A DNA stretch of 64,000 bases, from assembly GCF_003762905.1 (NCBI RefSeq), contig NZ_RJKS01000003.1:248001-312000 (forward strand). Reading direction: 5' to 3'. Shown here piece after piece: positions 50,357 through 58,782 of the stretch (positions are counted from its first letter, which is position 1; the number at the start of each line of letters is the position of its first letter). A program made the position numbers and the translations under genes. The notes under the pieces are model-generated. The model did no database searches, was not told the DNA's origin, and worked only from the letters and a program-made list of their open reading frames with translations. The stretch is from Curtobacterium sp. ZW137. Lineage in GTDB: Bacteria; Actinomycetota; Actinomycetes; Actinomycetales; Microbacteriaceae.

Positions 50357-51343
50357 ATGCGCCAGCTCATCATCATCGGTTCCGGCCCGGCCGGGTTCAC
50401 CGCCGGCATCTACGCCGCGCGGGCCCAGCTCAAGCCGCTCATCGTCGCGTCCAGCGTCGAGACGGGCGGCGAACTCACGAAGACGACCGAGGTCGAGAAC
50501 TTCCCGGGCTTCGCGGAGGGCATCCAGGGCCCCGACCTCATGATCAAGATGCAGGAGCAGGCCGAGAAGTTCGGTGCTGAAGTCCTGTACGACGACGCGG
50601 TCTCCGTGGAGCTCACCGGCGACGTCAAGAAGGTCACGGTCGGCTCCGGCGAGACGTACGAAGCCCTCGCGGTCATCTACGCCACCGGCTCGGCCTACCG
50701 CCAGCTCGGCCTCGCCGACGAAGAGCGCCTGTCCGGCCACGGTGTGTCCTGGTGCGCGACCTGCGACGGCTTCTTCTTCCGCCAGAAGAACATCGCCGTC
50801 GTCGGCGGTGGCGACTCCGCGATGGAAGAAGCCACGTTCCTCACCCGCTTCGCGGACAAGGTCACGGTCATCCACCGCAAGGACACCCTCCGTGCGTCGA
50901 AGATCATGCAGGACCGCGCGATCAACGACCCGAAGATCGAGTTCGCCTGGAACAAGGAAGTGGTCGGGATCACCGGCGCCTCCGCGGTCGAGGGCGTCAC
51001 GCTCAAGGACACCGTCACCGGCGAGACCTCGGAGCTCGCGCTCGACGGCCTGTTCATCGCGATCGGCAACGACCCGCGCGTGCACCTGGTCCACAAGCAG
51101 CTCCAGCTCGCTCCGGAAGGCACCATCGCCGTCGAGGGCCGTACCTCGAAGGCCGTCGGCGTCCCCGGTGTGTTCGTCGCCGGTGACGTGCTCGACCACA
51201 CCTACCGTCAGGCGATCACCGCTGCCGGCTCGGGTGCGGTCGCCGCACTCGACGCCGAGAAGTTCCTCGCCGACCTCGACGACACCCTGACCAGCGCTGC
51301 CGAGGGCGAGACCCCGGCCGGGCCCGTCACCATCTCCGCGTAG
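50357..51343 (+). CDS. trxB: thioredoxin-disulfide reductase
   Basis: A flavoenzyme of 328 residues that reduces thioredoxin with NADPH. The FAD fold is LIIIGSGPAGFTAGIYAARA, the redox-active pair is CATCDGFF near residue 137, the NADPH fold is VVGGGDSAMEEA with HRKDTLRAS, and GVFVAGDVLDHTYRQA closes the FAD site. A TAGCAT -10 lies at 50311-50316. It is followed 59 bases later by trxA. Confidence 0.97.
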   Translation: MRQLIIIGSGPAGFTAGIYAARAQLKPLIVASSVETGGELTKTTEVENFPGFAEGIQGPDLMIKMQEQAEKFGAEVLYDDAVSVELTGDVKKVTVGSGETYEALAVIYATGSAYRQLGLADEERLSGHGVSWCATCDGFFFRQKNIAVVGGGDSAMEEATFLTRFADKVTVIHRKDTLRASKIMQDRAINDPKIEFAWNKEVVGITGASAVEGVTLKDTVTGETSELALDGLFIAIGNDPRVHLVHKQLQLAPEGTIAVEGRTSKAVGVPGVFVAGDVLDHTYRQAITAAGSGAVAALDAEKFLADLDDTLTSAAEGETPAGPVTISA

Positions 51344-51402
51344 GGAATGGTCCGGCGCCCGTCGCCGTTCCACCCACCGAACGACTTCTCGAAGGAGTAC
51401 AC

Positions 51403-51729
51403 ATGTCCAACGCCAAGGCAGTCACCGACGCCACCTTCTCGGACGAGGTCCTGAAGTCCGACAAGACGATCCTCGTCGACTTCTGGGCAGAGTGGTGCGG
51501 CCCGTGTCGCGCCGTCTCGCCGATCCTCGACCAGATCGCCGAAGAGCACGCCGGCAAGATCGAGATCGTGAAGCTCAACGTCGACGACAACCCGCAGTCG
51601 GCCATGAACTACCAGATCACGTCGATCCCGGCGATGAAGGTCTTCAAGGGCGGCGAGGTCGTCAAGACCGTCATCGGCGCCAAGCCGAAGCCGGCCCTCG
51701 AAGCCGACCTCGCGGAGTTCCTCGCGTAG
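51403..51729 (+). CDS. trxA: thioredoxin
   Basis: A 108-residue dithiol protein that keeps cytosolic disulfides reduced. The active site is FWAEWCGPCRAVSPIL near residue 31, and the cis-Pro is in ITSIPAMKVFKGGE near residue 76. AAGGAG lies 6 bases before the ATG. It is the partner of the adjacent trxB product. A strong terminator follows. Confidence 0.98.
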   Translation: MSNAKAVTDATFSDEVLKSDKTILVDFWAEWCGPCRAVSPILDQIAEEHAGKIEIVKLNVDDNPQSAMNYQITSIPAMKVFKGGEVVKTVIGAKPKPALEADLAEFLA

Positions 51730-51748
51730 GCACCCGCTGCACCGACTC

Positions 51749-51788
51749 GAACGCCCCGTCCTCCATTCCATCGGAGGGCGGGGCGTTC
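51749..51788 (+). terminator. terminator after trxA
   Basis: Arms GAACGCCCCGTCCTCC (51749-51764) and GGAGGGCGGGGCGTTC (51773-51788) pair over 16 positions with a single G-T type pair and an 8-base loop. It separates trxBA from the aminotransferase gene. Confidence 0.85.
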
Positions 51789-51898
51789 GTCCGTCCGGGG
51801 ACGGGGCCACCGGTTCCGGATCGGCCCTCGTCACCGTGCCCGGGTTTCCGGGACGGATGTCGTACTGTGGCTGGAATGCCGAGTGAACGGAGCCCTCG

Positions 51899-53203
51899 AT
51901 GACCAACGGCAACAGTCTCGACCCCTGGTACGACTCCTACGCCCAGCGCACCGCCGGGCTGAGCGCCTCCGAGGTACGAGCGCTGTTCGCCGTCGCGTCG
52001 CGGCCCGAGGTGGTCTCGCTCGCCGGCGGCATGCCGTTCGTCTCCGCGCTCCCGCGTGAGCTCGTCACGGGCTCCCTGGACCGTGTGATGGCGGAGGACG
52101 CCGCGATGGCCCTGCAGTACGGCGGGGGACAGGGTCTGCGGGCCCTGCGCGAGCACATCGTCGACGTGATGTCCCTCGAGGGCATCCGTGCCAGCGCCGA
52201 GGACGTCGTGGTGACCACGGGCTCGCAGCACGCGCTCGACCTCGTCACGCGGCTGTTCATCGACCCGGGCGACGTCGTCCTGGCCGAGTCCCCGTCCTAC
52301 GTCGGCGCCATCGGCGTGTTCCGGTCGTACCAGGCCGAGACCGTCCACGTGACGACCGACGAGCACGGTCTGGTGCCCGAGGCGCTGCGCGAGACGATCG
52401 CGAACCTGCGCGCCGCTGGCAAGCGGATGAAGTTCCTCTACACGATCCCGAACTTCCACAACCCCGCGGGCGTCACGATGAGCCGCGAGCGCCGCATCGA
52501 GGTGCTCGACATCTGCCGCTCGAACAACATCCTGGTGCTCGAGGACAACCCGTACGGGCTCCTCTGGTTCGACGAGCCGGCCCCCCAGGCCATCCGTTCC
52601 ATCGACGACGAGGGTGTCGTGTACCTCGGCTCCTTCTCGAAGACCCTGGCGCCGGGCTTCCGGGTCGGGTGGGCCCTCGCGCCGCACGCCATCCGCGAGA
52701 AGCTCGTGCTCGCGAACGAGTCGGCCGTCCTCGCGCCGAACTCGTTCGGTCAGTACGTCGTCAACGCCTACCTCGACGCGGCGGACTGGCGTGGGCAGAT
52801 CGACACGTTCCGCGGCATCTACGCCGAGCGCCGTGACGCGATGTTCCAGGCGCTGGGGGAGTTCCTGCCCGACCTGACCTGGACGCGGCCGAACGGCGGC
52901 TTCTTCGTCTGGCTGACCCTGCCGGAGTCCCTCGACTCGAAGGGCATGCTCCCGCGCGCCGTGAAGGAACTCGTCGCGTACACCCCGGGGACCGCGTTCT
53001 ACGCGGACGGTCGGGGTGCCCAGCACATCCGCCTCTCGTTCTGTTACCCGACGCCCGAGCAGATCCGTGTCGGCGTCAAGCGCCTCGCGAACGTCGTCAA
53101 CGACGAACTCGAGCTCATCGAGACGTTCGGTCCGAGCACCCGGCCGAACTCGGTGGTCCGCCAGACCTCCTCGGTCAGCGGACCGCCGCCGAACATCTCC
53201 TGA
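51899..53203 (+). CDS. PLP-dependent aminotransferase (class I/II, LysN-like)
   Basis: A 434-residue fold-type I aminotransferase without the GntR domain of MocR regulators. It has MALQYGGGQGLRALREHIVD, TTGSQHALDL, NFHNPAGVTMS, VLEDNPYGLLWF with the PLP Asp region, and the Schiff-base Lys in LGSFSKTLAPGFRVGW near residue 245. Relatives act on 2-aminoadipate, aromatic or branched-chain amino acids; the substrate is not evident. This gene sits at the same place near parAB in many Microbacteriaceae (from memory). Confidence 0.9.
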   Translation: MTNGNSLDPWYDSYAQRTAGLSASEVRALFAVASRPEVVSLAGGMPFVSALPRELVTGSLDRVMAEDAAMALQYGGGQGLRALREHIVDVMSLEGIRASAEDVVVTTGSQHALDLVTRLFIDPGDVVLAESPSYVGAIGVFRSYQAETVHVTTDEHGLVPEALRETIANLRAAGKRMKFLYTIPNFHNPAGVTMSRERRIEVLDICRSNNILVLEDNPYGLLWFDEPAPQAIRSIDDEGVVYLGSFSKTLAPGFRVGWALAPHAIREKLVLANESAVLAPNSFGQYVVNAYLDAADWRGQIDTFRGIYAERRDAMFQALGEFLPDLTWTRPNGGFFVWLTLPESLDSKGMLPRAVKELVAYTPGTAFYADGRGAQHIRLSFCYPTPEQIRVGVKRLANVVNDELELIETFGPSTRPNSVVRQTSSVSGPPPNIS

Positions 53204-53248
53204 TCAGCACTTTTCCTCGTCCCACCGCAGTACCGGAGGTCCCCACGC

Positions 53249-54211
53249 ATGGCCGAGCTCACCCGTCGTCACGTGGTCGTCGTCGCGGGCGGCATCTCGC
53301 ACGAGCGCGATGTCTCCCTGCGATCAGGGCGTCGGGTCGCCGACTCCCTGACCGGCTACGGCTGGCAGGTCGACCTCCGGGACGCCGACGCGACCCTGCT
53401 GCCGGCGCTGCGTGAATCCCGTCCGGACGTCGTGTGGCCCGCCCTGCACGGCGCCTCCGGTGAGGACGGTGCGCTCCGCGGCATCCTGGAGGCCGTCGAC
53501 ATCCCGTTCGTCGGCTCGCGTTCGACGTCGGCCCGGCTGGCATGGGACAAGCCGACGGCATCCGCATTGGTCGCCAGGACGGGGGTGCACACCCCTCGCT
53601 CGGTGACCCTCTCGCACGACGTCTTCCGCGAACTCGGGGCCGTCGGTGTCCTCGACAGCATCGCCGCCGAACACCCGGTCCCACTCGCCGTGAAGCCGGC
53701 GCGGGGCGGCAGCGCGCAGGGCGTGACCCTCGTCGAGGACACGAACGACCTGCCCCGGGCGATGGTCACCGCGTACACCTACTGCGACGACGTCGTGGTG
53801 GAGCAGCTCATCCGCGGGACGGAGGTCGCGGTCGGGATCATCGACACCGGCGACGGCCCGGTCGCGCTCGCTCCGGTCGAGATCGTGCCGCGGAACGGGT
53901 TCTACGGCTTCGAAGCGCGCTACAACGCGGGGGAGACGACCTTCTACACACCCGCCCGTCTGTCGGAGGAGCACGCGGCCGCGGCTGCTGCGGCGGCCGT
54001 GGCAGCGCACGAGGCGCTCGGACTCCGCCACATCTCCCGCGTGGACCTCATCATCGACGGGGCCGGGACTCCGTGGTTCCTCGAGGCGAACGTCCTCCCG
54101 GGCCTCACCGAGACCTCCCTCGTCCCGCAGGCACTGTCGGCATCCGGATTCGACCTCGGATGGACCTACGCCGAGCTCGCCGAGCAAGCCATCCGCGACG
54201 ACCAAGCTTGA
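53249..54211 (+). CDS. D-alanine-D-alanine ligase-like ATP-grasp protein
   Basis: A 320-residue ATP-grasp ligase. The N-terminal domain has VVVAGGISHERDVSLRSG and VWPALHGASGEDG, typical of Ddl. The ATP-grasp part has LAVKPARGGSAQGVTLVED and the metal-binding end WFLEANVLPGLTETSLVPQA. It could join D-Ala residues for cell-wall synthesis, but many actinobacteria keep a main ddl elsewhere, so it may be a second ligase with another substrate. It is followed after 7 bases by a YdcF-like gene. Confidence 0.85.
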   Translation: MAELTRRHVVVVAGGISHERDVSLRSGRRVADSLTGYGWQVDLRDADATLLPALRESRPDVVWPALHGASGEDGALRGILEAVDIPFVGSRSTSARLAWDKPTASALVARTGVHTPRSVTLSHDVFRELGAVGVLDSIAAEHPVPLAVKPARGGSAQGVTLVEDTNDLPRAMVTAYTYCDDVVVEQLIRGTEVAVGIIDTGDGPVALAPVEIVPRNGFYGFEARYNAGETTFYTPARLSEEHAAAAAAAAVAAHEALGLRHISRVDLIIDGAGTPWFLEANVLPGLTETSLVPQALSASGFDLGWTYAELAEQAIRDDQA

Positions 54212-54218
54212 TCTGCGC

Positions 54219-54827
54219 ATGACCCCCCGCGGTGTTCCACGTGGAACACTGCGCGCAATCGCAGCGGTCGTTGTGGGAACGGGCTCCGTCCTGCTCTGGG
54301 CGGAGCTCGTGCACGCGCGAGCTCGTACCCGGCGGCTCGGCCCGACGCCGCGCGTCCGCTCAGGCCCCGGTGCGGTCGTGGTCCTCGGCTTCGCGAACCG
54401 CGGCATGCGGGCGAACGTCGTCAACCGATGGCGCGCGCGAATGGCCGTCCGGAGCGCGGGGACCAGTGACGCCGTGACGATCATCACCAGCGGAGGCCCC
54501 GTGCGGGGCGAGGCACCCGAAGCCTCGGTACTCGCGCAGTACCTCCGCGACGAGCTCGGCTGGACGGGGTCCTTGCTCCAGGAGACGGAGAGTCGTTCCA
54601 CGTGGGACAACGTCCGGAACATCATCCCGATGATCGAGTCTGCGGAGTGGATCGTGTTCGCGTCGAACGGCCTCCACGCGGAGAAGGCCCGCGAGTACCT
54701 GCGCCGCCAGCGTCCTGATCTCGCGGACCGACTGGTGATCGGCGGCGAGTACCGCTTCGGCGAGATGATCCTCTTGAAGCCGTTGTTCGCCGTGGTGGGT
54801 CTTCGGAAGCTCCGGCACCTGCGCTGA
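54219..54827 (+). CDS. YdcF/DUF218-family protein
   Basis: A 202-residue protein with one N-terminal transmembrane helix (about 12-30) and a DUF218 domain: GAVVVLGFANRGMRANVVNR near residue 50, TIITSGGPVRGEAPEASVLA, and ETESRSTWDNVRNIIPMI. Members of the SanA/YdcF group are linked to envelope integrity. A parS site (54233-54248) lies within codons 5-10, so the N-terminal residues RGVPRGTLR are partly dictated by the ParB site. A degenerate second parS-like sequence is at 54594-54609. Confidence 0.82.
   Translation: MTPRGVPRGTLRAIAAVVVGTGSVLLWAELVHARARTRRLGPTPRVRSGPGAVVVLGFANRGMRANVVNRWRARMAVRSAGTSDAVTIITSGGPVRGEAPEASVLAQYLRDELGWTGSLLQETESRSTWDNVRNIIPMIESAEWIVFASNGLHAEKAREYLRRQRPDLADRLVIGGEYRFGEMILLKPLFAVVGLRKLRHLR
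54233..54248. promoter_or_regulatory. parS: parS site 1
   Basis: TGTTCCACGTGGAACA is a perfect 16-bp palindrome matching the ParB site with C-G in place of the usual central-flank T-A (canonical TGTTTCACGTGAAACA). It lies inside the start of the YdcF-like gene, about 1.4 kb from parB. Confidence 0.9.
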
Positions 54828-54851
54828 TCGTGCCAACGTCAACAGAGGCGA

Positions 54852-54867
54852 TGTTCCACGTGGAACC
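54852..54867. promoter_or_regulatory. parS: parS site 2
   Basis: TGTTCCACGTGGAACC differs from site 1 only in the last base. It is in the non-coding strip after the YdcF-like gene. Confidence 0.88.
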
Positions 54868-55025
54868 AGGACCGGGCGAGTCCGTCAGCGCGTCACTACG
54901 GGGCGTAGAGACCGCTTCCCTCACGCAGACCCGAGATCGGCATGTTCACGCCGTCAGTCGCAGTACAAGGCCCCTGAGCAACGCCTGAGGGCGATTCATC
55001 GCCGCGGGCCGGTCAAGGACGCGCA

Positions 55026-55606
55026 TCAGCGTCGGTCATAGGTCGAGACGACGAGCCCAGCCGACGTCCGGACGACGTCACGAAGGTCGAACGCGGTCTG
55101 CTGACCAGGCCCGAACAGCTGCCGACCGGATCCCAGGATCACCGGGTGCTGGATGAGGATGATCGTGTCGATGAGTCCCAGCGGCAGGAGTCACCGAACC
55201 AGCACTCCGCTGCCCATGACGACGAGGTTCCCCGGCTCGACGTCCTTGAGCCGACGGAGTTGCGCGGGGACGTCGCCGGAGATCAGCCGCGACCTCGGCC
55301 AAGGCAGCTGAGCGGTCGGGTCCCGCGAGACGACGAGTTTCTCGACGGTGTTGAACCGTCCTTGAACGGCCCACCGACGGCGTTCCAGTGCCCGACCACG
55401 TCCTCGTACGTCCGGCGGCCGAACAGCCACGAGAACGACGGCCCCATGGCCTGCCCCATGGCTGCGCCCAGAGCCCCGTCCGGCCCGGCATCGCCCAGGT
55501 CAGCCCAACCGCCGAGTGCGAAGCCGTCTCGGATGTCTTCGTCGGCCCTTCCCGGCGACTGCATGACCCCGTCGAGACTGACGTGGTTGATGACGACGAT
55601 GCCCAT
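55026..55606 (-). pseudogene. broken dihydrofolate-reductase-like (RibD C-terminal) gene
   Basis: The frame starting at 55606 encodes GIVVINHVSLDGVMQSPGRA and RRTYEDVVGHWNAVGGPFKD, typical of the DHFR-like RibD C-terminal family. Near 55367 the frame shifts (apparent one-base loss); the next frame continues FNTVEKLVVSRDP and GNLVVMGSGVLVR. It then meets an in-frame TGA at 55191-55193 and resumes LLPLGLIDTIILIQHPVILG to the stop at 55026. Two independent lesions make it nonfunctional. Confidence 0.85.
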
Positions 55607-55623
55607 GGCGCGCTCCTCGTGGA

Positions 55624-55639
55624 TGTTCCACGTGGAACG
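55624..55639. promoter_or_regulatory. parS: parS site 3
   Basis: TGTTCCACGTGGAACG, one end base off the palindrome, lies between parB and the DHFR-like pseudogene. Confidence 0.88.
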
Positions 55640-55648
55640 TACGCCGGT

Positions 55649-56629
55649 TCAGCCGTTCACGTCCTCCGCGCCGAGCTCACCGAGGATGCGGTTGAGATCG
55701 GCCGCATTTGCGAAGTCGATCGTCACACGGCCCTTTCGCGCGCCCACAGCGATTCGCACTCGGGTGTTCAACCGATCGCCGAGCCGCTCGGCGACGTCGG
55801 CGAAGTGCGCGTCGCGCTTCGTCGGCTGCGCCGGAGCCCTCTTCGGCGATCCCTGCGCGAGCTGCTGTGCGGCGGCTTCTGACTGGCGGACGGAGAGGTC
55901 CTCGTTGACGATCTTCTCTGCGAGGTACTCCATCGCCTCGGCGTCGGGCGCGGCGAGGATCGCCCGAGCGTGGCCGGCGGACAGCACGCCAGCCGCGACT
56001 CGGCGCTGCACGGGGGAGGGCAGCCGCAGCAGTCGGATCGTGTTCGTGATCTGCGGACGCGACCGGCCGATGCGCTGACCGAGCTGCTCCTGGGTGATGC
56101 CGAAGTCGGCGAGCAACTGCTGGTACGCCGACGCTTCCTCGAGCGGGTTGAGCTGCGCGCGATGCAGGTTCTCCAGGAGCGCGTCCCGGAGCATGGCGTC
56201 ATCGGGGGTTTCCTTGACGATCGCCGGGATCGTCGCCAGCCCCAGTTCCTTCGTCGCCCGGAGACGGCGCTCGCCCATGATGAGCTCGTACTGCGGCTCA
56301 GCACCGGAGGCTCCTTCGATGGGACGAACCACGATGGGCTGCAGGAGACCGATCTCGCGGATCGAGTGCACCAGCTCCTGCAACTCTTCTTCGCGGAATT
56401 CCTTGCGGGGCTGCTGCGCGTTCGGGACGATGTCGAGCGGGTTCAGGTTCGCGAGACGAGCTCCGGGAACAGCGACGAGCTCCTCAGCGGTGGCACCATC
56501 TGCCATCGGTGCCGACGCCGGGGTCCCTCCGGTGGGGAAGAACACGTCGACGGGACGGTCCTGCTGGTCGGATGCCGTGGGGATGAGGGCGCCGATGCCC
56601 CGGCCGAGTCCGGTCCGCTTGGGTGCCAT
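55649..56629 (-). CDS. parB: chromosome partitioning protein ParB
   Basis: A 326-residue CTPase clamp that loads at parS and helps segregate origins. The N-terminal KRTGLGRGIGALIP binds ParA. The CTP site has GERRLRATKELGLATIPAIV. The HTH is in TQEQLGQRIGRSRPQITNTI. The C-terminal dimerisation domain ends NRILGELGAEDVNG. Start overlaps the parA stop by one base (TGATG). Three parS sites lie downstream and one upstream of parA. Confidence 0.97.
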   Translation of the reverse strand: MAPKRTGLGRGIGALIPTASDQQDRPVDVFFPTGGTPASAPMADGATAEELVAVPGARLANLNPLDIVPNAQQPRKEFREEELQELVHSIREIGLLQPIVVRPIEGASGAEPQYELIMGERRLRATKELGLATIPAIVKETPDDAMLRDALLENLHRAQLNPLEEASAYQQLLADFGITQEQLGQRIGRSRPQITNTIRLLRLPSPVQRRVAAGVLSAGHARAILAAPDAEAMEYLAEKIVNEDLSVRQSEAAAQQLAQGSPKRAPAQPTKRDAHFADVAERLGDRLNTRVRIAVGARKGRVTIDFANAADLNRILGELGAEDVNG

Positions 56630-57522
56630 CAGTGCTGTGCTCCTCGTGCTGCGATCTCGGCGGCCGCTTCCAGGTAGGAAAGCGATCCGGTGGAGTTGAC
56701 GTCGTACGCCACGACGCTCTGCCCGTAGCTCGGCGCCTCACTCACCCGTACCGAGCGGGGGATCATGGCCTTCAGGACCTGGTCACCGAAGTGCTCTCGG
56801 ACATCCGCTGCCACCTGGTTCGCCAGGTTGGTCCGTCCGTCGTACATGGTCAGGAGGATCGTCGAGACCCGCAGGTTCGGGTTCAGGTGCCGCTCGATGA
56901 GTTCGATGTTGCGCAGGAGCTGGCTGAGGCCCTCGAGCGCGTAGTACTCACACTGGATCGGGATCAGGACTTCCTGTGCAGCGACGAACGCGTTGATCGT
57001 CAGCAGACCCAGGGACGGCGGGCAGTCGATGAAGACGTAGTGGTACGGCTCGTCGAGCGAGGAGAGGTACTGATCGAGCGCGGTACGGAGGCGCTGCTCA
57101 CGAGCGACGAGGGAGACCAGCTCGATCTCCGCGCCGGCGAGGTGGATCGTTGCCGGCACGCACCAGAGCGTGTCGGACTCGGGGGACTGCTGCACCGCAT
57201 CGGCGATCGGAGCTTCATCGACGATCACGTCGTAGATGCTGGCGACCTCTGCTTGGTGATTCACGCCGAGCGCCGTTGAGGCATTGCCCTGCGGGTCGAG
57301 GTCGATGACCAGGACGCGGGCTCCACCGCGGGCGAGTGCCGCAGCGAGGTTCACGGTTGTCGTGGTCTTGCCGACGCCGCCCTTCTGGTTCGACACCGTC
57401 ATGATCCGGGTCTTCGCCGGCAACGGGAACTGCTCCGAAGCGATCGCACGTCGTCGCCGATTGAGGTCGGCAATCTCGCGGGCGAGCGGTGTCGACGCGT
57501 CATAGTCGGTCGATGAACTCAA
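56629..57522 (-). CDS. parA: chromosome partitioning ATPase ParA
   Basis: A Walker-type ATPase of 297 residues that moves ParB-bound origins over the nucleoid. The deviant Walker A is SNQKGGVGKTTTTVNLAAAL near residue 45, LVIDLDPQGNAS follows, and HYVFIDCPPSLGLLTINAFV contains Walker B. The start is a TTG at 57522 with AGAGG upstream, since no ATG or GTG lies between there and the conserved region. parS site 4 lies just upstream. Confidence 0.96.
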   Translation of the reverse strand: MSSSTDYDASTPLAREIADLNRRRRAIASEQFPLPAKTRIMTVSNQKGGVGKTTTTVNLAAALARGGARVLVIDLDPQGNASTALGVNHQAEVASIYDVIVDEAPIADAVQQSPESDTLWCVPATIHLAGAEIELVSLVAREQRLRTALDQYLSSLDEPYHYVFIDCPPSLGLLTINAFVAAQEVLIPIQCEYYALEGLSQLLRNIELIERHLNPNLRVSTILLTMYDGRTNLANQVAADVREHFGDQVLKAMIPRSVRVSEAPSYGQSVVAYDVNSTGSLSYLEAAAEIAARGAQH

Positions 57523-57545
57523 CGAGTGCCTCTTCCCCGGTTCGA

Positions 57546-57561
57546 TGTTTCACGTGGAACG
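57546..57561. promoter_or_regulatory. parS: parS site 4
   Basis: TGTTTCACGTGGAACG, a hybrid of the canonical left half and the variant right half, lies between parA and rsmG. Confidence 0.88.
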
Positions 57562-57607
57562 CGGGGCGCTGCACACGATCCACGAGTGGTCTCAGCGCCG
57601 CGCGGCG

Positions 57608-58285
57608 TCAGTCAACTGTAGCCCGGAAGACGCGCGTGGTCTCCTCGACCACACCGACGCCCAGCTCGACGACTTCGACGTCAGACAGGCGCTTGCGGAG
57701 GATGACCTTGCGCGCTGCGGCCATCTCGTCGTCGACGCGCGCCCCCTTCATCAGGATGAGCTGACCTCCCGACCGCACGAGCGGCACGGTGATCGGGATC
57801 AGCTTCGAGAGGGCACTCACCGCGCGAGCCGTGACCTGGTCGAGCACCAGCGAGTCGGCGACGTCCTCGGCACGCCCACGGAGCACCGTGACGTTCGTCA
57901 GACCGAGTCGATCGGCTTCCGATGTGAGCCACTCGACCCGTCGCTCCATCGGTTCGATGAGCGTGAACGTGACGTCCGGACGGGCGATCGCCAGCACGAG
58001 GCCAGGCAGCCCCGCTCCGGAACCGACGTCACCAACGTGACCATCGGCCTCCAGGAGGGGAGCCAGCAGGGCAGAATTGAGGATGTGTCGCGTCCACAGG
58101 CGGGGCAGTTCGAGCGGGCCGATCAGGCCCAGCTCCTCACCGCGGCGCGCGAGCTCGTTCGTGAACGAACGCGCGACCTCGAGCCGGTCGCCGAAGAGCG
58201 TCGCAGCGGCAGCCGGCTCCGCTTCGAGCACCGGCGCCTCGGACGGCTCCGACGCGGCAGCCGCGTCGAGAGGAGCGTCCGTCAT
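57608..58285 (-). CDS. rsmG: 16S rRNA (guanine-527-N7)-methyltransferase
   Basis: A 225-residue SAM methyltransferase for G527 in the 530 loop; loss gives low-level streptomycin resistance in several bacteria. LPRLWTRHILNSALLAPLL is the family signature, GDVGSGAGLPGLVLAIARP is the SAM motif, and VTVLRGRAEDVAD follows. The N-terminal 25 residues are Ala/Glu-rich. The start overlaps the khpB stop by four bases. Confidence 0.96.
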   Translation of the reverse strand: MTDAPLDAAAASEPSEAPVLEAEPAAAATLFGDRLEVARSFTNELARRGEELGLIGPLELPRLWTRHILNSALLAPLLEADGHVGDVGSGAGLPGLVLAIARPDVTFTLIEPMERRVEWLTSEADRLGLTNVTVLRGRAEDVADSLVLDQVTARAVSALSKLIPITVPLVRSGGQLILMKGARVDDEMAAARKVILRKRLSDVEVVELGVGVVEETTRVFRATVD

Positions 58286-58782
58286 CGGGTGATGACCGTG
58301 TGACGGTCGCGACCCTCGCCCTCGGACTCCGAACGGAAGCCCTTCTCGGCGACCAGGTCGTGCACCAGCTTGCGCTCGTAGGACGACATCGGAGGCAGGG
58401 ACGCCGTGGGGGAGCCGGCCTCGATCCGCTCGACGGCGGTGTCCACGAGCCGCTGCAGCTCGGACGCCCGGGCGTCCCGCGAACCGCCGACGTCGAGGAT
58501 GAGCCGGCTGAACTCGCCGGTCTCGGCCTGGACGGCGATACGCGTCAGTTCCTGGAGCGCCGAGACCGTGTCCGGCTTCGCGAGCACCCGCAGTGCGTTG
58601 CCCTCGTCGGTCACCGAGAGGTACACGCGGCCCGCGCGCTCCTCGATCTCGATGTCGCCGTCGAGGTCGCAGATGTCGAGGAGTTCCTCGATGTAGTCCG
58701 CGGCGATGTCAGCCTCGTCGCGGGCGTCCTCGACCTCGGTGTCGGTGGTCTCCACGGCTGCGGCGGTGTCCTGCTCGGTCAC
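58282..58782 (-). CDS. khpB: RNA-binding protein KhpB (Jag)
   Basis: A 166-residue protein with an acidic N-terminus, a KH domain (about 55-95, IEIEERAGRVYLSVTDEGNA) and an R3H domain ending PMSSYERKLVHDLVAEKGF with the Arg/His region. It binds RNA with KhpA and influences cell division and envelope functions. It sits in its usual place between yidC and rsmG, directly adjoining yidC. Confidence 0.94.
   Translation of the reverse strand: MTEQDTAAAVETTDTEVEDARDEADIAADYIEELLDICDLDGDIEIEERAGRVYLSVTDEGNALRVLAKPDTVSALQELTRIAVQAETGEFSRLILDVGGSRDARASELQRLVDTAVERIEAGSPTASLPPMSSYERKLVHDLVAEKGFRSESEGEGRDRHTVITR

Noticed and set aside
54594..54609. Possible fifth parS (CGTTCCACGTGGGACA)
   Set aside because: Two end positions break symmetry and it lies inside a conserved coding motif; ParB binding is doubtful.
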